From Sphingomonas koreensis (GTDB lineage: Bacteria; Pseudomonadota; Alphaproteobacteria; Sphingomonadales; Sphingomonadaceae), in contig RCZF01000001.1 in the NCBI GenBank assembly GCA_006438735.1, forward strand, positions 744,001 through 808,000: a DNA stretch of 64,000 nt, written 5' to 3'. The position numbers and the translations under genes were made by a program. Position 1 is the first letter of the stretch; each line of letters starts with the position of its first letter. The notes below the pieces were generated by a model, which was not told the origin of the DNA, did not search any database, and saw only the letters and a list, made by a program, of their open reading frames with translations. Of this stretch, positions 58,287 to 64,000 are shown one piece after another.

Positions 58287-59839
58287 CAGGCAGGCTCCGC
58301 CGCCGGGGCTTCTAGGCGCGGGAACACCGGGCTCGGCGGGGCGAGGCGGAAATCGCTTTCCGCGAGCATTTGGTACCAGCGATCATCGTCGAGTGCGGCA
58401 TGGTCTCGGGCGGCGACGCCGAGTTGATCGAGTACCTTGTCGGCCGAGGCCGGGATGACGGGATAGATGGTGATCGCGAGATCACGGATCGCGCGGACGA
58501 GCGTGCCGAGCACGGCGTGCATCCGATCGGGATCGGTCTTGCGCAGCGCCCAGGGCGCCTGCACATCGATATATTGATTGCACGCAAAAACGCCGCGAAT
58601 CCAAGCCTCTACGGCTTGAGATAGCGCAAGTTTATCGAACAAACTTCGAAATTCCCGGCCGGCGTCAGCCACGGCGGCGAGCAATTCGGCGTCGGCGGCG
58701 TCACCCTTCCCCGCTTCCGGGAGCTTGCCATCGAGGTTCTTGGCGATGAACGAAAGCGTGCGCTGCGCGAGGTTGCCAAAGCTGTTCGAGAGATCGGCAT
58801 TCGACCGTGTTACAATGGCTTCTGCGGAGAAGCTGCCATCGTTTCCGAAGCTGATGTCGCGCATCAGGAAATAGCGAAGCGCATCGACGCCGAAGCGATC
58901 GGCAAGCTCTACGGGGTCGACGATGTTACCGGTCGATTTCGACATTTTCTCGCCGCGGTTGAGGACGAATCCGTGGCCGAAAGTTTGCACTGGCAGCTCG
59001 ATGTTGGCGGACATCAGGAAGGCCGGCCAATAAATCGTGTGGAAGCGGACGATATCCTTCCCGATCAGATGGAGATTTGCCGGCCAGTAGCGCGCGAAGT
59101 CTCCGCCAACTTCGGGGTAACCGAGCCCGCTGATGTAGTTCGTGAGCGCATCGACCCAGACGTACATGACATGGCCGTCGCTACCCGGCACCTTGACGCC
59201 CCAATCGAAACTGGTCCGCGATACCGACAGGTCGGACAGGCCGCCCTCGACGAAGCGGAGGATTTCGTTGCGGCGGCTTTCGGGCTCGATGAATTCGGGG
59301 TGCGCGGCGTAATAATCGAGCAGGCGCTGCTGATATTTTGACAGGCGGAAGAACCAGGTTTCCTCGGCGGTCCATTCGACCGGCGCGCCGTTGGGGGAGA
59401 GCTTGCCCCCTTCCCCGTCGATCAGTTCCTTCTCGTCGTAGAACGCCTCGTCGCGGACCGAATACCAGCCCTCATAACGATCGAGATAGAGGTCGCCGGC
59501 GGCCTCCATCGCCTTCCAGAGCGCCTGGGTGGCGGCGTGGTGCTGCGGCTCGACGGTGCGGATGAAGCGATCGTAGGAGATGTTGAGTTTCGCCGCCATC
59601 TCCTGGAAATAGCCGGACATTTCGTCGGCGAGCGCGCGCACCTCGACGCCGCGGGCGCGCGCCGTCTGGACCATCTTGAGGCCGTGCTCGTCGGTGCCGG
59701 TCTGGAAGCGCACGTCGCGCCCCGCCTGGCGGTGGAACCGCGCGATCGCATCGGCGGCGATCGCCTCATAGGCATGGCCGATATGCGGGCGGCCATTGGG
59801 ATAATTGATCGCGGTGGTGATGTAGAAGGGGTCGGCCAT
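58286..59839 (-). CDS. metG: Methionyl-tRNA synthetase
   Basis: Charges initiator and elongator tRNA-Met. The 517 residues show the class I HIGH motif as YPNGRPHIGHAYEA, TGTDEHGLK, and KMSKS in GEKMSKSTGNIVDP, followed by an anticodon-binding domain. It lacks the C-terminal tRNA-binding (EMAP-like) domain of the E. coli enzyme, which is normal in alphaproteobacteria. The run metG-tatD-MBL is a common syntenic block. Confidence 0.97.
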   Translation of the reverse strand: MADPFYITTAINYPNGRPHIGHAYEAIAADAIARFHRQAGRDVRFQTGTDEHGLKMVQTARARGVEVRALADEMSGYFQEMAAKLNISYDRFIRTVEPQHHAATQALWKAMEAAGDLYLDRYEGWYSVRDEAFYDEKELIDGEGGKLSPNGAPVEWTAEETWFFRLSKYQQRLLDYYAAHPEFIEPESRRNEILRFVEGGLSDLSVSRTSFDWGVKVPGSDGHVMYVWVDALTNYISGLGYPEVGGDFARYWPANLHLIGKDIVRFHTIYWPAFLMSANIELPVQTFGHGFVLNRGEKMSKSTGNIVDPVELADRFGVDALRYFLMRDISFGNDGSFSAEAIVTRSNADLSNSFGNLAQRTLSFIAKNLDGKLPEAGKGDAADAELLAAVADAGREFRSLFDKLALSQAVEAWIRGVFACNQYIDVQAPWALRKTDPDRMHAVLGTLVRAIRDLAITIYPVIPASADKVLDQLGVAARDHAALDDDRWYQMLAESDFRLAPPSPVFPRLEAPAAEPA

Positions 59840-59910
59840 GCGCGGCTGTTAGCCGATTGGTGGGCGGTGGCAAAGGGGCGAGCGGCGCCGACTTCTCAAA
59901 CGCCAGCGAT

Positions 59911-60135
59911 CTAGTCAGCCTTCGACGCTCGCTGCTGCTGCAAACTGATAACGTCGGCAACTTTCGCCTGCAATTTGGCCATATAAGGCTCGCCAAATTG
60001 GCGCATCTTCTCTGTGTTATATCCCGCGATGGCTATCTTATAGCGAGATACTTCATCGACCAGCGCAGCGCGCAGATTTTCTAACTCATTGTCGGTCAAT
60101 GCTTCTCTACGGTGATAGGCTGTGGTGGTGTGCAT
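59911..60135 (-). CDS. Doubtful small hypothetical protein
   Basis: A 74-residue reading frame between holB and metG. The sequence looks like a helical, charged small protein (TDNELENLRAALVDEVSRYK, then KLQAKVADVIS). The DNA is lower in G+C than its neighbours. No ribosome-binding site is visible upstream of the ATG at 60135, and no family is recognised. If it is not real, 59840-60189 is about 350 bp without a gene, in which I see nothing else. Confidence 0.4.
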   Translation of the reverse strand: MHTTTAYHRREALTDNELENLRAALVDEVSRYKIAIAGYNTEKMRQFGEPYMAKLQAKVADVISLQQQRASKAD

Positions 60136-60189
60136 GAAGCAAGGATGCCGCGATCATGCTTAGTCGGCAAGCCTCCCCCTTGTCGAAGA

Positions 60190-61260
60190 CTACGCCGCCA
60201 ACCGCGCCACCAACCCAGCCATCTCATACACGCTTGCGCGCTGATCCAGCGACAAGCCCCGCGCGCTCGCCGCCAGCAAGCGCGCCGCTTCCTGGGCGTC
60301 GAGGGCCGTCCGCAGCGCCTCTCCTGCCCGCGTCGTCGCGGCTTCGGCGATGAAGGCGGGGGCGCGGTCCAGGAAAGCTTCGTAGCGTTGTTGCTGGGCC
60401 TTGAGGGCGAGCGACTTGGCCAACGCGGAGCGTTCGGCGTTTGTGGGGTCGCCGGTGGTGGCGATTGTCGTCAGCGCCTTGTCCATGCCGGCGATGTCGA
60501 GGCCGGCGAAATCGAGCGCGCGGCCGAGCGAGCCCTTGGCGCCGGCGACGATCGCGGCGATTTCCGCGCGCGGGGCATCGGGCATGCGGCGGGCGAGTTC
60601 GTCGGCGAGCACGTCTGCGGCGAGCGGCTCGAAGCGGAGCAGGCGGCAGCGTGAGCGGATCGTCGGGAGCAGGCGGCCGGGGGCGTGGCTGACGAGGAGG
60701 AAGATCGTGCCGGCGGGCGGCTCCTCGAGGTTCTTGAGCAGCGCGTTGGCGGCGGCGCGTTCGAGATCGTCGATCGCGTCGATGATGACGATGCGGCGCG
60801 GCGACAGCGACGGGGTGGTCGCGAATAGCGGTTGAAGGGCGCGGACCTGCGCGATCGGGATCGAGCGGGCGAGATCCTGGTCGGGCTTTTCGGGGTCCTT
60901 GGGAAGGCGGGAGAGGATTCGGTAATCGGGGTGCGAGCCGGCTTCGATGAGGGAGCGGGTGCGGGTGCCGGGGGGGGTGACGATCCCCTCCCCTTCGTCA
61001 CCCCGGGCTTGACCCGGGGTTAGGCTACTTTCTTGATCCAAGAGAGAAGAAGAAGCCTCACCCCGGCTCGGGGGCCGGGGTGACGTTGAGGGGAGGTCGC
61101 CGGCGGCCTCCGCCAGCATCCGCATCGCCGCCATGCGCGCAAAGCTGCCCTTCCCTACCCCTTGCGGGCCGGCGAAGAGCCAGGCGTGATGCATTGAACT
61201 GCCGTGGGCGGCGGCAAGAAAGGTCTGGTGGGCGCGCGCATTGCCGATCAGTGACGTCAT
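60190..61260 (-). CDS. holB: DNA polymerase III subunit delta'
   Basis: Clamp-loader subunit. The 356 residues start HHAWLFAGPQGVGKGSFARM (P-loop), continue with AGSHPDYRILSRL, IVIIDAIDDLERAAANALLKNLEEPP (Walker B region; here quoted in part) and HAPGRLLPTIRSRCR (sensor 1). No zinc-finger cysteines are present before SHPDYR. Residues about 59-88 are encoded by a REP-like palindromic element that is in frame and adds a Ser/Gly-rich loop. The ATG overlaps the tmk stop (ATGA). Confidence 0.93.
   Translation of the reverse strand: MTSLIGNARAHQTFLAAAHGSSMHHAWLFAGPQGVGKGSFARMAAMRMLAEAAGDLPSTSPRPPSRGEASSSLLDQESSLTPGQARGDEGEGIVTPPGTRTRSLIEAGSHPDYRILSRLPKDPEKPDQDLARSIPIAQVRALQPLFATTPSLSPRRIVIIDAIDDLERAAANALLKNLEEPPAGTIFLLVSHAPGRLLPTIRSRCRLLRFEPLAADVLADELARRMPDAPRAEIAAIVAGAKGSLGRALDFAGLDIAGMDKALTTIATTGDPTNAERSALAKSLALKAQQQRYEAFLDRAPAFIAEAATTRAGEALRTALDAQEAARLLAASARGLSLDQRASVYEMAGLVARLAA
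60996..61085. repeat. REP-like palindromic element embedded in holB
   Basis: A 90-bp element, exactly 30 codons, inside the holB reading frame. It begins CGTCACCCC (60996-61004) and ends GGGGTGACG (61077-61085), a 9-bp terminal inverted repeat. One hairpin has 8-bp arms ACCCCGGG/CCCGGGGT (61000-61020), the other 9-bp arms CACCCCGGC/GCCGGGGTG (61059-61082). The size and outline match intergenic family A copies (87-90 bp) although the arms differ in sequence. Confidence 0.8.
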
Positions 61261-61886
61261 GGCAGCAGGTCGGTTAGGCCCGCCAGCAGGCGCTCTGTCA
61301 CGGCCTCGGGGGTGCCGGTGGCATCGACCAGGCGGACGCGATCGGGCTCGGCGGCGGCGAAACGGCGGAACGCATCGGCGACGTCGCGATGAAAGCCTGC
61401 CCCGCGCGCGGCGAAGCGATCGGCGGCGGCGCCGTCGCGGCCGGTGGCGCGCGCGGCGCCTTCGTCATGCGGCACTTCCAAGACGAAAGTGCGATCGGGC
61501 AACAATCCGCGCGAGCCGAAGCCGTGCAGCGCCAGCACCGCGGCGTCATCGATCCCGCCGGCGACGCCCTGATAGGCGCGGCTCGAATCGACGAAACGGT
61601 CGCAGATCACCCACGCCCCCGCGCCGATCGCGGGGTTGATCCGCTTTTCGACATGGTCGGCGCGGGCCGCGGCGAACAGCAACGCCTCGCTGTGCGGGCT
61701 CCAGCGCGTGACCTCGCCGTGCATGAGGAGGCCGCGAATCGCCTCGGCGCCCTCGCTGCCGCCGGGTTCGCGGGTGACGAGCGCCTCGATACCGCGGTCG
61801 TGAAGCGCGGCGGCGAGACGCTTCGCCTGGGTCGACTTGCCCGCCCCCTCGCCGCCTTCGAGCGAGATGAAGCGGCCGGTGCTCAC
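61257..61886 (-). CDS. tmk: Thymidylate kinase
   Basis: Phosphorylates dTMP to dTDP. The 209 residues have the P-loop EGGEGAGKSTQAKRL, VTREPGGSEGAEAIR, DRFVDSSRAYQGVAGG (the DR[YFT] motif) and a lid region (the family's arginine-containing loop). The GTG start at 61886 precedes STGRFISLEG. It overlaps holB by 4 bp and follows the D,D-carboxypeptidase gene by 10 bp. Confidence 0.96.
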   Translation of the reverse strand: MSTGRFISLEGGEGAGKSTQAKRLAAALHDRGIEALVTREPGGSEGAEAIRGLLMHGEVTRWSPHSEALLFAAARADHVEKRINPAIGAGAWVICDRFVDSSRAYQGVAGGIDDAAVLALHGFGSRGLLPDRTFVLEVPHDEGAARATGRDGAAADRFAARGAGFHRDVADAFRRFAAAEPDRVRLVDATGTPEAVTERLLAGLTDLLP

Positions 61887-61896
61887 CGCCGCCGCC

Positions 61897-63051
61897 TCAA
61901 ACGAGTGTCAGCAGGCCGTTCCACGCGCGGCGGAAGAAGCCCGCCTTGCCGACATCCTTGGCGGCGACCAGCGGCATGGTCTGCGCGCCGGCGTCGGGCG
62001 TGGTGACGACGATATCGGCGATATGCTGGCCGGCCTTGATCGGCGCGGCGATCGGGCCCTGATAGACGACCTTGATCTGCATGTTCGGCGTCGAGCCCGA
62101 GGGAATCGTTACCGCGATGTCCTGCGGCGCGACGAGCCCGACGGTGGTCGAATCGCCACCCTGCACCTCGGCCTGTTCGACCATCTTGCCCTTGGGGGCG
62201 AGCGTCTTGTCCTGCCAGGCGCGGAACCCCCAGTTCATGAAGGCGACCGATTGCTCGATGCGCTGGTTGAAGCTCGTCATCCCGCTCATCATCATCGCGA
62301 TGCGGCGGCCGCCCTGTTCGGCCGAACCGACCACCGAGTAACCCGATTCCTCGGTGTGGCCGGTCTTGAGCCCGTCGGCACCGGGCACGCGGCCGAGCAG
62401 CGGATCGCGGTTCGCCTGGGTGATCGCATTGCCGCCCATCGTCTGGCCCCAGCTGAAATCGGGCTTGGCGTAGAAGCGCTTGTAGAGATCGGGGAAGTCG
62501 CGGATCGTCGCCTCGGCGAGCTTGGTCATGTCGCGCGCGGTGACATAGGTGACGCCGCCGTCCGGCCAGCCATTGGCCGTGCCGAAGTGACTGTTGGTGA
62601 GGCCGAGCTTCTGGGCGTTCTCGTTCATGCGCTGGACGAACGCCTGTTCGGTGCCCGACACGCCGTCAGCGATGGCGATGCACGCGTCGTTGCCCGACAG
62701 CGTGATAATGCCGAGCAGCAGGTTGGCAACGCTGACGCTCTCCCCGGTCGACAGGAACATGGTCGAGCCCTGGCTGTGCCACTGCTTCCACGCCTCGGGC
62801 TGAAAGACGATCTGCTGATCGAGCTTCACGTCACCGCGCTTGATCATGTCGAACACGGTATAGACCGTCATCATCTTGGCGAGCGAGGCCGGCGGCACGC
62901 GCTGATCGGGGTTCTTGGCATAGAGCACCGCGCCGGTGTTCATGTCCTGCATGAACGCGACCGTCGCCGGCGTATCGAACGGCGGCGCCTCGGCCATCGT
63001 CGGCGTGGCGATCAGGACGGCGATCGAAGGGACGGCGAACAGTTTCTTCAT
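61897..63051 (-). CDS. D-alanyl-D-alanine carboxypeptidase (PBP5/6-like, S11)
   Basis: Trims peptidoglycan stem peptides. The 384 residues start with a signal peptide (MKKLFAVPSIAVLIATPTMA). The serine-protease triad motifs follow: Ser56-x-x-Lys59 in PPASLAKMM, SGN at 119-121, and KTG at 229-231 in ADGLKTGHTEE. A C-terminal beta domain and amphipathic tail region complete the class. The ATG at 63051 was chosen because it begins the signal peptide. It lies between rlpA and tmk, a common alphaproteobacterial order. Confidence 0.95.
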   Translation of the reverse strand: MKKLFAVPSIAVLIATPTMAEAPPFDTPATVAFMQDMNTGAVLYAKNPDQRVPPASLAKMMTVYTVFDMIKRGDVKLDQQIVFQPEAWKQWHSQGSTMFLSTGESVSVANLLLGIITLSGNDACIAIADGVSGTEQAFVQRMNENAQKLGLTNSHFGTANGWPDGGVTYVTARDMTKLAEATIRDFPDLYKRFYAKPDFSWGQTMGGNAITQANRDPLLGRVPGADGLKTGHTEESGYSVVGSAEQGGRRIAMMMSGMTSFNQRIEQSVAFMNWGFRAWQDKTLAPKGKMVEQAEVQGGDSTTVGLVAPQDIAVTIPSGSTPNMQIKVVYQGPIAAPIKAGQHIADIVVTTPDAGAQTMPLVAAKDVGKAGFFRRAWNGLLTLV

Positions 63052-63086
63052 CGGGTACTCGTTTCCGTTACGCTGGTGGTGAAATT

Positions 63087-64000
63087 TCAATCCTTGCGGA
63101 CGACACGGGCATCGCCATAGCCGCGCTTGGCGACGCCGTCACGCGCGCGATTGGCCGCGGTGCTGTCGGCGAACGGGCCAAGCTCGACGCGCCAGAACTT
63201 GCCGGCGGGAATGACATGGCCGTCGATGCGTCCGGCGAGCGACTTCGCGTTTGCCGCGCTGGAGAAAGCGGCGACCTGGACGGCGTATTTGCCCGCGGCA
63301 ACGACGGGCGGCGGCTTGGCGGCAGGCGGCGCGGCCTTGGTCGCCGCGACGACCGGCTTTGGCGCGGGCGCGACCGTCGCCGCCTTGCCGGGAGCGGGAT
63401 ACGATGCGCCCGGCTTCGCGCTGGAGGGCTTGGACGCGGCGGCGGGCGAAACCGGCATCTTGGCCGGCGGCGTAACGGCGGCGACCGGCGTGCCCGGCAC
63501 TTCGCTCAGCCGCGCACGCAGCCCGGCGAGCAGCACCGCCGGCGAATCGAGCCGCGGCCCTGCCGGCATGCCTTGCTTGAGCGCGACCTGATCGGCCGCC
63601 GGCGGATCGACCTGACGCACGCGCACCGGCGCGACCGCCTTGGCGTCCACCCCGAGCAACTTGGCCGCGCCGACCGACAGATCGATCAACCGATCGGGCC
63701 GATGCGGCCCGCGATCGGTGATCGCCACCAGCACCGTCCGCCCGCTGTCGAGCGCGGTCACCTCGGCGAACGAGCCGAGCGGCAGCGTTCGGCTTGCGGC
63801 GGTGATCGCGTCCGGATCGAACGCATCGCCCGAAGCGGTCCTGTGCCCGCGCAATTCGTCGCCGTACCAGCTGGCGTAGCCGACCTCGTCATAGCGGGAG
63901 ACGGTCGCGCCGGCTTGCGACGTCGCGCTCGGCCCCGCGCCCACGGGCAGATCGGGCGGCGGCGTCTGGTCCTGCGGCGGCGCTGGCACCGACGGCACCC
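63087..64000 (-). CDS. rlpA: Septal ring lytic transglycosylase RlpA family protein, 5'-truncated
   Basis: Peptidoglycan-cleaving protein of the RlpA family. The visible 303 residues hold the double-psi beta-barrel domain (YASWYGDELRGHRTASGDAF, DRGPHRPDRLIDLSVGAA), a Pro/Ala/Lys-rich linker of about 90 residues and a C-terminal SPOR domain (YAVQVAAFSSAANAKSLA). The SPOR domain directs such proteins to septal glycan. The beginning, with the lipoprotein signal, lies beyond the window end, so the GTG at 63998 is not the real start. Confidence 0.92.
   Translation of the reverse strand, partial: VPSVPAPPQDQTPPPDLPVGAGPSATSQAGATVSRYDEVGYASWYGDELRGHRTASGDAFDPDAITAASRTLPLGSFAEVTALDSGRTVLVAITDRGPHRPDRLIDLSVGAAKLLGVDAKAVAPVRVRQVDPPAADQVALKQGMPAGPRLDSPAVLLAGLRARLSEVPGTPVAAVTPPAKMPVSPAAASKPSSAKPGASYPAPGKAATVAPAPKPVVAATKAAPPAAKPPPVVAAGKYAVQVAAFSSAANAKSLAGRIDGHVIPAGKFWRVELGPFADSTAANRARDGVAKRGYGDARVVRKD

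Noticed and set aside
61837..63120. 427-residue frame opposite the D,D-carboxypeptidase gene
   Set aside because: Antisense shadow; the sense gene has SxxK, SGN and KTG.

Overview
The window is a 64 kb stretch of ordinary chromosomal core genome from an alphaproteobacterium, almost certainly a member of the Sphingomonadaceae (Sphingomonas or a close relative). The evidence is the high G+C, the dense gene packing with many 4-bp ATGA/GTGA overlaps, the gene orders (chvI-chvG-hprK-rapZ-EIIA-HPr beside pckA; dusB-ntrB-ntrC-ntrY-ntrX-hfq-hflX; rlpA-dac-tmk-holB-metG-tatD), and a two-domain Hfq. I see no rRNA, tRNA, CRISPR array, transposase, integrase or phage gene. No gap between genes exceeds about 200 bp, apart from one 350-bp stretch (59840-60189) that holds only a doubtful small ORF.

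Layout. 1-5.5 kb: end of an RNA m5U methyltransferase, truA and fmt (minus strand), recR, def and rmuC (plus strand). 5.7-11.3 kb (minus): META-domain lipoprotein, TrmH-type methyltransferase, then the carbon/nitrogen signalling block HPr, EIIA, RapZ, HPr kinase, ChvG and ChvI. The TTG-started pckA reads away from chvI across a region rich in dyad symmetries. 13.1-19.4 kb: YidB-like protein, MscS channel, NfeD/SPFH pair, guaB, RsmB-type methyltransferase and a TPR protein. 19.4-25 kb (minus): the outer-membrane block lptD-surA-pdxA-rsmA, divergent from pepA. 26.7-31 kb: holC, ndk, GNAT, then purM and purN with two small genes. 31.1-36.7 kb: DUF2066-like protein, Hda-like AAA+ protein, ppk1 and ppx as one overlapping unit. 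36.7-42.5 kb: I78 inhibitor and RNase D, aspS, ppk2, a Gre-factor-like gene and carbonic anhydrase. 42.5-46.1 kb: lipA, RatA/Coq10 family, CinA, ispDF. 46.2-55.3 kb: the nitrogen two-component operon followed by hfq and hflX. 55.3-64 kb (minus): mazG, retropepsin-like protease, MBL hydrolase, tatD, metG, holB, tmk, D,D-carboxypeptidase and a truncated rlpA.

How the genes work together. HPr, EIIA, HPr kinase and RapZ have no sugar permease beside them, so they look like a regulatory phosphorelay, and the linkage to ChvG/ChvI and pckA points to control of gluconeogenesis. Two polyphosphate kinases and an exopolyphosphatase lie within 10 kb. NtrB/NtrC and NtrY/NtrX run straight into Hfq, so nitrogen sensing and post-transcriptional control are physically linked.

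The most unusual items are these: a tandem-Sm-domain Hfq whose two halves differ at known RNA-contact positions; a 90-bp REP-like palindromic element (exactly 30 codons) lying in frame inside holB; a low-G+C segment confined to the periplasmic sensor part of NtrY; an NtrX that has lost the GAFTGA sigma-54 loop; and clustered dyad symmetries in the chvI-pckA gap and directly before ntrY. At least three families of palindromic intergenic repeats are scattered through the window, and one of them supplies the ribosome-binding site of ppk2. I did not find an entirely new multi-gene system.
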